DNA from: Candidatus Gastranaerophilales bacterium
GTDB taxonomy: Bacteria; Cyanobacteriota; Vampirovibrionia; Gastranaerophilales; Gastranaerophilaceae
Direction of reading: 5' to 3'
Length of the DNA stretch: 45,664 bases
Assembly (NCBI GenBank): GCA_944323615.1
Contig: CALUTG010000008.1
Coordinates: 1-45,664 of the forward strand
The first letter of the stretch is position 1, and every line of letters begins with the position of its first letter. The notes under the pieces were generated by a model that ran no database searches, was not told the DNA's origin, and was given only the letters and a program-made list of their open reading frames with translations. The position numbers and the translations under genes are program-made. Of the stretch, positions 24,868 to 32,619 are shown one piece after another.

Positions 24868-26154
24868 TTATACCATCACCTGTTCTCTTACCGCAAATAC
24901 TTCAATCGCATCAGAGGTGCAAGATTTTCTGCATCGTCCGCATCCTATACACTTTGAACCGTCAATAACAGGGATTTTTCCGTCAGATTTAGTTATAGCA
25001 CCGACCGGGCAGTCATATGCACAGACTCCGCATTTTGAACACTTATCAGGAATTATCATTGCCATACCTATTCTTGTTTTTTGTTTTTCTTCAAGAGTTA
25101 TTTTCTTAATAGCTCCGGAAGGACAAACATCCGAACACTTATGGCAATCATATTTGCAAAAACCTTCTCCCTTATCGTAATTAAGATGAATTGTGCCAAA
25201 ATCTTTATCCGCTTTTTCAATAATCTTATTCGGACAATTTTCTACACAAAGATTACAGTTCAAGCATTTGTTAAACATTCTGTTCTCGTTAACCGCACCG
25301 GCAGGGAAAATAACATCCTTAAACTTTTTGGCAGTATTTGCTGCTATTTGGGCCCCTGCTTTTACGGCAAGACCTAATACAACAAAAATTGAGGCAGCTT
25401 TTATAAATTCTCTTCTTTTGAAGTTAAATTTTTGCTCTTCCTTCGGACGAATCCCGTATTTCATTGCACCTTTTCTGCATTCACCCAAACATTTAAGACA
25501 TTTTATACAGGTTTCGTTATCAACTCTTTTTTCTTTAGAATCTATACATCCTGCCGGACAAGATTTTGCGCAGAGTCCGCAGGAAACACAGTTATTGTTA
25601 TCTATATATATTTTATTAAGCGACACTTTTGAGATTAATCCCAAAACCGCACCTACAGGACAAATATTTGTGCAAAAGAATCTGTTTTTAAAGAACACAA
25701 GCACTATTACCGCAATGGCGGCAACAAGTCCAAAAGCAGATAGACTTACTGCAGATCCAAATATTGTATAAGGATCTATATATCTGATAAGTAAAGCTGA
25801 ACCGCCGATTAAAGCGCCAAAAGTCAGAGCAGCGAGGAAATATTTAAACTTATAATTTCCAACCGGTTTATTTTTTCTCCTAAATATAAGAGCCGCAAAC
25901 TCTTGTAAAATCCCGAACGGACACAACAAAGAGCAATAGAACCTTCCAAAAAGCAAGGTTAAAAGAATAATACTTCCGAGCAAAACAGCAGCAGCTATTG
26001 AAAAATCAAAAACCGTTCTCTGAAACAATGCCGCAAACTGTGTATCAAGAGGATAAACCGAAACAAACTTCAGCCCGCCCCAAACCGCAGCAACAGCCAG
26101 AGCCAAAACGGCTCCGGCAATTGTTAATCTTATTCTGTAAGGAAGTTTTTTCAT
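24868..26154 (-). CDS. NapH-like membrane ferredoxin fused to an RR-ferredoxin domain
   Basis: The first ~180 residues hold four or five membrane helices and two CxxxCP motifs ([18 protein letters not shown]) as in NapH/CcoG/YccM proteins. Then come 4Fe-4S motifs [12 protein letters not shown] and [11 protein letters not shown]. Residues 246-270 read [10 protein letters not shown] plus a hydrophobic stretch, a twin-arginine signal inside the protein, followed by four more cysteine clusters ([48 protein letters not shown]). It looks like a NapH-type quinol-side protein fused to a NapG-type periplasmic ferredoxin. It probably passes electrons across the inner membrane to the neighbouring reductase. 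Confidence 0.85.
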   Translation of the reverse strand: MKKLPYRIRLTIAGAVLALAVAAVWGGLKFVSVYPLDTQFAALFQRTVFDFSIAAAVLLGSIILLTLLFGRFYCSLLCPFGILQEFAALIFRRKNKPVGNYKFKYFLAALTFGALIGGSALLIRYIDPYTIFGSAVSLSAFGLVAAIAVIVLVFFKNRFFCTNICPVGAVLGLISKVSLNKIYIDNNNCVSCGLCAKSCPAGCIDSKEKRVDNETCIKCLKCLGECRKGAMKYGIRPKEEQKFNFKRREFIKAASIFVVLGLAVKAGAQIAANTAKKFKDVIFPAGAVNENRMFNKCLNCNLCVENCPNKIIEKADKDFGTIHLNYDKGEGFCKYDCHKCSDVCPSGAIKKITLEEKQKTRIGMAMIIPDKCSKCGVCAYDCPVGAITKSDGKIPVIDGSKCIGCGRCRKSCTSDAIEVFAVREQVMV

Positions 26155-26157
26155 TGA

Positions 26158-26205
26158 CCCTATTTACCCCTTTGCCCCTTTACCCCCTATTTACCCCCTT
26201 TGATT
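26158..26205. repeat. TTTACCCC iterated repeat overlapping a gene end
   Basis: Five irregular copies of (T)TTRCCCC between the ferredoxin gene start and the reductase end. Similar runs occur at 20794-20836 (larC/larB junction), inside the permease gene (19852-19887) and, on the other strand, near 21526. Confidence 0.75.
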
Positions 26206-27416
26206 TGTTTGTAAGTGTCTTCTATTTTTGCAAGAAGAGTCGGGATTTCTAAAGATTGAGGGCAGTTTTTATTACAAAGTCCGCACTTAATACATTTATC
26301 AGGTTTTTCCGCATCAGCCAATGTATCGTAATAGATTGAAAACAGCATTTTATTTCCCGTAACTTTATACTGGTTATAAAGCGCAAATGCAGCAGGAATA
26401 TTAATTCCGCGCGGACATACTTCCATACAGTATCTGCATGCTGTACAGTTTATTTCACCCTGAGATTGAATAATTTTTGCAACTTCATCCGCCACTTTAA
26501 TTTCTTCTTCAGTCATATCTTTGTAGTGAATAAACGTTTCAATATTATCTTTCATCTGCTGTAAATTACTCATACCGCTAAGAACGGTAACAACATTAGC
26601 CCTGCTTGCCGCCCATCTTAAACCAAATGCAGCAGGAGTTGTGTCAGGATAATGTTCTTTAAGTTTTGCCATAGCTTTATCGCTCAAATTAACCAGACCG
26701 CCTCCGCGAAGAGGTTCCATAACTGTTACCGGAATCTTTTGAGCCTGAACTATATCGTATTGTTCGTGAGCTTTTACCACATCCCAGTCAAGATAGTTAA
26801 TCTGGAGCTGTGCAAAATCCCAAGGATGCTCAGGCGCAACTTCTCTTAACATATCAGGAGTTCCATGGAAAGAGAATCCTACATATTTCACCAGCCCCTG
26901 ACGTCTAAAGTCGTCGAGCTGTTTATACATTTCAAAGTTTCTGTAATTATCAATAGTATTTTTATTGATATTATGCACCATATAAAAATCAAAATAGTCT
27001 GTCTGGCATTTTTTCAATTGTTCTTCAAAAATACGCTTAACATCATCCTTAGATTTCATATACATAGCTGGGCTTTTATCCGCGATAATAATATCTTTTC
27101 TATTATAGTTCTTAAGAACTTTGCCCATTGCGATTTCAGACTTTCCGTCAACATACATATAAGCTGTATCAAAATAGTTTGCGCCATGCTGCATAGCGTA
27201 TTCAACCATTTTTTCCAACTCATTCATATCAACTTCATCACCCTTCATAGGGAGGCGCATACAGCCGAATCCTAAGAGAGGAACATCAAGACTTTTAAAT
27301 TTTCTTTTTGCAACCTGATTTTCCGAAAGTATAACCTCATGTTTCCCGCACCCTGCAAGAAGCGCAGTTCCGCCAAGAGTCAGAGCTGAGTTTATAATAA
27401 ATTCTCTTCGTTTCAT
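26187..27416 (-). CDS. Tat-exported lipoprotein aldo/keto reductase with two 4Fe-4S motifs
   Basis: This 409-residue protein has an RR signal (MKRREFIINS) with lipobox LLAGC at about 20-24, so it is likely exported folded and lipid-anchored. The AKR barrel (about 45-310) keeps the catalytic Asp and Tyr (FDTAYMYVDGKSE), Lys (IIADKS) and His (FYMVHNIN). The C-terminal part has CTACRYCMEVCP and CIKCGLCNKNCP ferredoxin clusters. The last codons (KGGK) and the stop fall in the GGGGTAAA repeat. Its promoter carries a MerR-type dyad. Substrate unknown. Confidence 0.88.
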   Translation of the reverse strand: MKRREFIINSALTLGGTALLAGCGKHEVILSENQVAKRKFKSLDVPLLGFGCMRLPMKGDEVDMNELEKMVEYAMQHGANYFDTAYMYVDGKSEIAMGKVLKNYNRKDIIIADKSPAMYMKSKDDVKRIFEEQLKKCQTDYFDFYMVHNINKNTIDNYRNFEMYKQLDDFRRQGLVKYVGFSFHGTPDMLREVAPEHPWDFAQLQINYLDWDVVKAHEQYDIVQAQKIPVTVMEPLRGGGLVNLSDKAMAKLKEHYPDTTPAAFGLRWAASRANVVTVLSGMSNLQQMKDNIETFIHYKDMTEEEIKVADEVAKIIQSQGEINCTACRYCMEVCPRGINIPAAFALYNQYKVTGNKMLFSIYYDTLADAEKPDKCIKCGLCNKNCPQSLEIPTLLAKIEDTYKQIKGGK

Positions 27417-27443
27417 TTTTCCTCCAATGATTTGTACTTTAAC

Positions 27444-27474
27444 ATTTTACACCTGAGAGTTAACTCTAAGTCAA
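27444..27474 (-). promoter_or_regulatory. MerR-type promoter with 19-bp spacer before the reductase gene
   Basis: On the minus strand: TTGACT (27474-27469), a 19-bp spacer, TAAAAT (27449-27444). AGAGTTAACTCT (27456-27467) is a perfect dyad inside the spacer. A 19-bp spacer with a central dyad is the hallmark of promoters twisted open by MerR-family activators such as SoxR or NmlR/AdhR. No merR-like gene is in the window. Confidence 0.75.
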
Positions 27475-27489
27475 ATTGTTAAGCCTAAA

Positions 27490-28074
27490 TTAGAAATTCA
27501 AACCGTCAATCCATTTTGTAATGTCTGCTGAAGTAGTTGCTCCGCCGCTTCCGTATACCACAAACGGAGACAACACTTTAGCACCCTTAGCCAGCGCAGC
27601 CATATCTTTATCAATAGTATAGCCTCCTCCGCCGCCATGGGTTACAAAAGGAACTACTGTTTTTCCTGCAAAATTATTTTCCTCAAGGAAAGTCATAACA
27701 GGAGGTGCCATTGTATACCACCATGCCGGAGTTCCGACAAAAATCACATCATAACCGCTTACATCAATATTATTTTTTAGAGGCGGCTTAACATTATTTT
27801 CTTTTTCTTGTTTAGCTATTACTGTTGTATCATGATAATCCGTAGGATAAGGCTTTTGAGGAATTATTTCAAAAATATCCCCGCCCGTTTGGGATTGAAT
27901 TTTCTCAGCAACAGATTTTGTATTACCGCTCCATGAAAAATATGCGACTAAAACCTTTTTATCCATAATACCTCCTTGTGCAGCCGTAAAAGCGCTATTA
28001 TCTTTAATTATAAACATCACAGCCGCTGCTGTAAACACTAATAAAATTGCGATAAGTTTTAATGTTTTATACAT
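27490..28074 (-). CDS. Flavodoxin-like protein with N-terminal signal segment
   Basis: About 194 residues. A hydrophobic N-terminal segment (about 5-23) is followed by a flavodoxin domain: VAYFSWSGNTKSVAEKI is the FMN phosphate loop, and VGTPAWWYTMAPPVMTFL with THGGGGG the FMN-ring loops. I choose ATG 28074 with AGGAG 6 nt upstream; the frame extends to 28113. A second ATG (27966), at the usual flavodoxin start MDKKVLVAYFSWSG, has a perfect AAGGAGG before it, so a cytosolic short form may also be made. Probably a redox partner of the adjacent reductase and ferredoxin proteins. Confidence 0.85.
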   Translation of the reverse strand: MYKTLKLIAILLVFTAAAVMFIIKDNSAFTAAQGGIMDKKVLVAYFSWSGNTKSVAEKIQSQTGGDIFEIIPQKPYPTDYHDTTVIAKQEKENNVKPPLKNNIDVSGYDVIFVGTPAWWYTMAPPVMTFLEENNFAGKTVVPFVTHGGGGGYTIDKDMAALAKGAKVLSPFVVYGSGGATTSADITKWIDGLNF

Positions 28075-28191
28075 AGTTGCTCCTATTTTGCATACTAAGA
28101 ACCACATTATCATTATGCCAAACTGAGATAAAAATTAACATATACAATTCTGCCGATTTTTTATCTAATTCTCTCATTTTTTAAAATTATG

Positions 28192-28200
28192 TGATATAAT
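28192..28200 (+). promoter_or_regulatory. Extended -10 promoter of the AraC-type gene
   Basis: TGATATAAT: consensus TATAAT (28195-28200) preceded by TGn. No good -35 at 17 bp, as is common with extended -10 sites. Confidence 0.65.
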
Positions 28201-28220
28201 AGAGGCAAGGAGGGATTCCG

Positions 28221-29105
28221 GTGTATTCAAAAATAGATTCTATAAAAGAGATTATTACAAACCTGCTTCCGGAGCCGGGGAACATTGAAACAAATATTAA
28301 AGGGCTTCGTATTGCAAGAAGGGATGACCCGACAGATTTTCTAAGGTGTTTTTATCATCCGACCTGCATGTTTGTTATACAGGGTGAAAAGCAGTCAATC
28401 TTCGGAGCAGACACTTTTAACTACAGAGAAAACCAGTACATGATATCTTGTACAGATGTTCCGGTTATGAGCAGAATTGTTGAAGCTTCTAAACAAAACC
28501 CTTGTCTTGCACTAATTTTAGAAATAGATCATCAAGATATTTCTAAACTTATCCGTGAAACAAAGATTCCGGAACATAAGGGAGAAAAAAACAAATATCT
28601 TGCAGTTGCAAATGCTGACGAACCTCTTACGGATGCATTTAAAAGGCTGACGGAACTTCTTATTCAGCCAAAAGAACAGCAAGCTATTTTAGCACCTATG
28701 ATTATTAAAGAAATTTATTACAGAATTCTTATTGGACCGTTAGGGCAGCAGCTTAAAATTATCCATACCAAAGGAACCGTCTCTAATCAGATCTATGATG
28801 CAATTAATATTCTCAAAAACAACTACAAAGAAAAAATAAATATGGAAGAAATTGCCAAAAACGTTAATATGGCACCGTCTTCTTTCTACAGACATTTTAA
28901 AAAAGTAACAAAAGTAAGTCCGCTTCAATACCAGAAACATGTAAGGCTGTATGAAGCCCAGAAACTTATGCTTACCGGAAAATACGATTCTACAAACGCT
29001 TCCTACGAAGTAGGTTATGAAAGCCCAACCCAGTTCAGCAGAGAATACAAAAAGCTTTTCGGAAATCCGCCTAAAAGAGATATTAAAAAATTAGTTTCCG
29101 CATAA
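28221..29105 (+). CDS. AraC-family regulator
   Basis: This 294-residue protein starts with GTG 28221, with GGAGGG upstream. The N-terminal ligand domain (about 25-180) resembles AraC_N proteins (CMFVIQGEKQSIFGADTFNYRENQYMISCTDVPV). The C-terminal region has two helix-turn-helix motifs (INMEEIAKNVNMAPSSFYRHFKKVTK and ASYEVGYESPTQFSREYKKLFG). In many bacteria this regulator type sits divergent to aldo/keto reductase and flavodoxin genes and controls them in response to reactive electrophiles or alcohols. The same arrangement here suggests that role. Confidence 0.9.
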   Translation: MYSKIDSIKEIITNLLPEPGNIETNIKGLRIARRDDPTDFLRCFYHPTCMFVIQGEKQSIFGADTFNYRENQYMISCTDVPVMSRIVEASKQNPCLALILEIDHQDISKLIRETKIPEHKGEKNKYLAVANADEPLTDAFKRLTELLIQPKEQQAILAPMIIKEIYYRILIGPLGQQLKIIHTKGTVSNQIYDAINILKNNYKEKINMEEIAKNVNMAPSSFYRHFKKVTKVSPLQYQKHVRLYEAQKLMLTGKYDSTNASYEVGYESPTQFSREYKKLFGNPPKRDIKKLVSA

Positions 29106-29212
29106 ATATGTAAATTTTTGTTAATTCTTCTAAATTTTAAGACAATTCCGGCAATTTACCTGCATTATTATCTGCAGATTTAGTGTGTATGAATTATCAG
29201 GAAGGATTTCTT

Positions 29213-29506
29213 ATGAATAATATCTCAGTACCAAGCTTCAAGACAAATTTCAATACACCGTTTAAGGGTAAAATTCCAAACGTACAAAAATTTGCCCCAA
29301 AATTACAAATGAACACGGCATTTTTTAATACCTTAAACAAAGAGCTTGACAGTAACGGGAAAAAAGCAGTCGAAAGAATCCTTAAAGAAGAATCTGATTT
29401 AACAATGGGAAAATTGTTAAAACTGATACCGCTCTATGCAAGAAATCTCGACCGCGAAATTACCGGAGAAATGAAAAAAAGATATTTTAAATTATTTGAA
29501 ATTTAA
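29213..29506 (+). CDS. Small tagged orphan protein
   Basis: 97 residues. ATG 29213 is preceded by AGGAAGGA at good spacing; the open frame begins at 29183. It begins MNNISVPSFKTNFNTPFKG, one of the clearest examples of the recurring tag (I-S then F-K-G). The remainder is basic and helical (KLLKLIPLYARNLDREITGEMKKRYF), with no recognised domain. Confidence 0.7.
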   Translation: MNNISVPSFKTNFNTPFKGKIPNVQKFAPKLQMNTAFFNTLNKELDSNGKKAVERILKEESDLTMGKLLKLIPLYARNLDREITGEMKKRYFKLFEI

Positions 29507-29546
29507 ACTAAAAATATTTTTTTTGTTGCGCCATTTTTTTTATTGG

Positions 29547-29555
29547 TGCTAAAAT
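29547..29555 (+). promoter_or_regulatory. Extended -10 promoter giving a leaderless DHA2 mRNA
   Basis: TGCTAAAAT (29547-29555) ends 7 nt before ATG 29563, so transcription would begin at or 1 nt before the start codon. No Shine-Dalgarno is present. Confidence 0.6.
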
Positions 29556-29562
29556 TCTTGTT

Positions 29563-31107
29563 ATGAGTTCGGAAGGTGTAATAGTCGAAAACGAGAGGAA
29601 TGTGCCGATTTGGCTTATTTCCGTAACCATACTTCTACCGACAGCGTTTGCGATGCTTGCGACATCGGAAACCAATGTTGCCATACCCCATATAGCCGGA
29701 TATTTTGGGGCAACATTAGAAGAAGCAAACTGGGTTATTACAAGTTATATGGTTGCAAACGCAACAATGCTTCCTTTAACCGCCTGGTTTGAAAACCTTA
29801 TGGGAAGGGTGAATTTCCTCAAAACTTTTATCAGCATCTTCACGATAGGCTCTATGCTGTGCGCTTTTGCACCAAGCCTTAATATGATGGTTCTGGGAAG
29901 AGTTATTCAGGGTATCGGAGGAGGTCCGCTGATGCCAATTTCTCAGGCAATCCTCATCTCGTGTTTCCCTTTTGAACACAGGGGGCGGGCAATGGCACTA
30001 TTTGCGCTCGCAGTAATGGTCTCATCCATTATGGGACCGACCGTCGGAGGATTTATTGTAGATAACTCCAGCTGGCAATGGATATATTTAACTAATATTC
30101 CGGTCGGAATTGTTTCATGTTTCCTCATTCATTTCTTTATTCCGGAAAAAGAAGGAAGGGTAAAACCTAAAAAAGTAGACATTGTAGGTTTTACCCTTCT
30201 TGCTGTTTGGCTGTTTTCTATGCAGGTTGTTCTTGATAAAGGAGAACAGTATAATTGGTTTGATACAACCTGGATTTGCTGGCTCACAGGAATTTCCGTT
30301 TTTGCCTTTGTATACTTTATTGTTTGGGAAATTGAATACAAAGACCCGATGGTTAATATCAAAATTTTTAAAGATAAAAACTTTGCAATAGGAACCTGCC
30401 TTGCCTCTTTTGTTAATATGATAATTTACGTAACAATCGTGCTTTTGCCTAAATATTTGCAGAGTATTATGGATTATACCGCCTATTTAAGCGGTCTATC
30501 ACTTGCACCAAGGGTTATTTCCTGCCTTGTAATGCTTTGTATTATTGATAAAATGGTAGAAAAAATCGATAACAGAATTCTTATTGCAACAGGGTTTGTT
30601 TTAATCGGAATTTCAACTTTTTATTACACAAATTTAACCCTGATGACATCGTTTGGGTACATTGTTCTACCTAATGTAATATTGGGCGTGGGAGTAATCC
30701 TTACCTTTATTCCGACCTCGGGGCTTGTACTCGGAACGCTTCCAAAATCACAGCTATCAGACGGTGCAGGTCTCCACAGTCTTGCAAAAAGTGTTGCAAC
30801 AGTTTTAAGCGTTTCTTTATCTTCAACTATGGTTTCAAGATTATCACAAGTTCACCAGACATATTTAGTCGGAAATCTTGCCGGAACGAATCCTGAATTT
30901 ATGCACAGATTATCCGTTATGACACATAATTTTATGACAAGACTTCCGGAATTCAGTGCAATGCACAAAGCAGGTGCAGTTTATTATAACCAATTAATTA
31001 CTCAGGCAAGAATTTTTGCATACTCAGACGCTTTTGCACTCTTTGCTTTAATAGCATTTCTAATGACTCCGCTAGCATTCTTCCTTAAGGTAAATATAAA
31101 GAAATAA
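29563..31107 (+). CDS. DHA2-family (EmrB/QacA-like) drug:proton antiporter
   Basis: This 514-residue protein has about 14 predicted membrane helices, the DHA2 layout. Motif A-like NLMGRVNFLK lies in loop 2-3, LNMMVLGRVIQGIGGGPLMP is motif B with the conserved Arg, and VSSIMGPTVGGFIVDNSSWQWIYLTNIPVGI is motif C plus the classic EmrB block. It exports hydrophobic compounds using the proton gradient. EmrA and TolC partners are not adjacent. Likely leaderless. Confidence 0.92.
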   Translation: MSSEGVIVENERNVPIWLISVTILLPTAFAMLATSETNVAIPHIAGYFGATLEEANWVITSYMVANATMLPLTAWFENLMGRVNFLKTFISIFTIGSMLCAFAPSLNMMVLGRVIQGIGGGPLMPISQAILISCFPFEHRGRAMALFALAVMVSSIMGPTVGGFIVDNSSWQWIYLTNIPVGIVSCFLIHFFIPEKEGRVKPKKVDIVGFTLLAVWLFSMQVVLDKGEQYNWFDTTWICWLTGISVFAFVYFIVWEIEYKDPMVNIKIFKDKNFAIGTCLASFVNMIIYVTIVLLPKYLQSIMDYTAYLSGLSLAPRVISCLVMLCIIDKMVEKIDNRILIATGFVLIGISTFYYTNLTLMTSFGYIVLPNVILGVGVILTFIPTSGLVLGTLPKSQLSDGAGLHSLAKSVATVLSVSLSSTMVSRLSQVHQTYLVGNLAGTNPEFMHRLSVMTHNFMTRLPEFSAMHKAGAVYYNQLITQARIFAYSDAFALFALIAFLMTPLAFFLKVNIKK

Positions 31108-31108
31108 C

Positions 31109-31648
31109 CTATTTCTTTGAAACCCACCCGTTACCCTTTAGATAAAACCTCCAAGGATAATCCGCAGCCTGCTTAATACCGATTCGCACCGTTGTTACAA
31201 TCTCATCAGGTTTTACTCCTTCTTCAATCCAGACAGGAGATTTTGAAGAAGTTAAATCAACTCCGTTTAAATCTTTTGTTATATTAAGTGATTTACACAA
31301 CCTTGCCGGCCCGTTTGTATTATCAAAATCTTCAGATAAAGGCTCCAGAGCGCGTATTAAAACAGCACACCCCCTGCCTTCTTTTTCCGTAACCGCATTA
31401 GCACAAAAGTGCATTCCGTAAGTAAAATAAACATATAAAAGACCCGGCTTGCCAAACATCACTTCATTTCTTGCAGTTTTACCTCTAAACGCGTGACAGG
31501 CAGGATCCTCTTGAATATAAGCTTCCGTTTCGACAATTTTTCCCCTGTAAATTTTATCTCCAATCCTTCTGCACAAAACGCATCCGAGAAGGTTCCTAGC
31601 AACGTTAATTGTATTTTGGGAATAAAATTTTCGTTTTAAAACAGGCAT
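31109..31648 (-). CDS. DNA-3-methyladenine glycosylase, AAG/MPG family
   Basis: This 179-residue protein matches the AAG family: NLLGCVL, then VETEAYIQEDPACHAFRG with the catalytic Glu and the DNA-intercalation region, GLLYVYFTYGMHFCANAV, GRGCAVLIRALEP and NGPARLCKSLNI. It removes alkylated purines in base-excision repair. It ends 2 nt from the DHA2 gene's stop, tail to tail. Confidence 0.92.
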   Translation of the reverse strand: MPVLKRKFYSQNTINVARNLLGCVLCRRIGDKIYRGKIVETEAYIQEDPACHAFRGKTARNEVMFGKPGLLYVYFTYGMHFCANAVTEKEGRGCAVLIRALEPLSEDFDNTNGPARLCKSLNITKDLNGVDLTSSKSPVWIEEGVKPDEIVTTVRIGIKQAADYPWRFYLKGNGWVSKK

Positions 31649-31681
31649 ATTAATAATCTATCATAAAAAGTATATTTGATG

Positions 31682-31687
31682 TAAAAT
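31682..31687 (+). promoter_or_regulatory. Putative -10 box giving a leaderless glycosyltransferase mRNA
   Basis: TAAAAT lies 7 nt before ATG 31695, and there is no Shine-Dalgarno. The -35 (near 31659) is poor. Confidence 0.4.
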
Positions 31688-31694
31688 TAACACT

Positions 31695-32615
31695 ATGGAA
31701 TTAAAAGCAGAACCAAGAGTTTCATTAATAACACCATGCTGGAACGGAGAAAAACATCTCTGGTATTTTTTGGATTCGCTGTTGGAACAAACATATACAA
31801 ATGTTGAATTTTTCTTTATAAATGACGGTTCTACCGATAGAACCGAAGAAGTTTTTAAATCATACGAAGACCGGCTGAAAGCTAAAGGCTGGGACGTTTT
31901 TTATATTTATCAGGAAAATAAAGGACAAGCAGCCGCATTGAATCAAGGTTTAAAAAGATTCACAGGAGATTACCTGATTTGGCCTGACAGCGATGATATT
32001 CTTTATCCAAACCATATTGAAGAAAAAGTTAAGTTTATGGAAGAAAATCTTCAATACGGACTTGCTTATTGCATTTTAGACATAGTATATGAAGATGATT
32101 TGTCAAAGGTGCTATATCAATATAAAAGAGATAAAACACAAAATTTATTTAATAAATTAATCTGTAATAATGGAGTTCTTTGGGAACCTATCGGTACAAT
32201 TGCAAGGGCGAGGGCTTTTCTTGAAACAGTTCCGTCAAGAGAAATTTTTGAAAGCCGGGCGGGACAAAATTGCCAGATGCAGCTGCCAATCGCTTATAAA
32301 TATCCTTGCGGATTTATTAATAAAGCTCTCGGAAAATATGTAAAACGGGAATCCTCTCACTCAACACTGGCAAGTAAAAGAAAAATAGCGAAAATGAAAT
32401 TAAGCCTTGAGGTATGGTTTCACACTCTTGATAGAATGAATTGTATTCCAAAACATAAGCTCTTGTTTTACAAACTACAAATTATCTTAGCAAATATTAT
32501 TAAAGAAACCCTACCTTATATTTTTTGCATTAAAAATGAATACAAATTGGCGAAGAAATACAGAAAAATACTGATTCTTTTCGGAGGCAAATTTGAACTA
32601 AAAAAATACTCATAA
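31695..32615 (+). CDS. Glycosyltransferase family 2
   Basis: This 306-residue GT-A enzyme has VSLITPCWNGEKHL (about 9-22), INDGSTDRTEEV with the nucleotide-binding DGS (about 43-54), ENKGQAAALNQG, and WPDSDD (about 98-103), the DxD metal site. It transfers a sugar from an NDP-sugar, probably in capsule or surface glycan assembly. No transmembrane domain. It is convergent with the pyruvyl-transferase gene, 4 nt apart. Confidence 0.92.
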   Translation: MELKAEPRVSLITPCWNGEKHLWYFLDSLLEQTYTNVEFFFINDGSTDRTEEVFKSYEDRLKAKGWDVFYIYQENKGQAAALNQGLKRFTGDYLIWPDSDDILYPNHIEEKVKFMEENLQYGLAYCILDIVYEDDLSKVLYQYKRDKTQNLFNKLICNNGVLWEPIGTIARARAFLETVPSREIFESRAGQNCQMQLPIAYKYPCGFINKALGKYVKRESSHSTLASKRKIAKMKLSLEVWFHTLDRMNCIPKHKLLFYKLQIILANIIKETLPYIFCIKNEYKLAKKYRKILILFGGKFELKKYS

Positions 32616-32619
32616 CATT

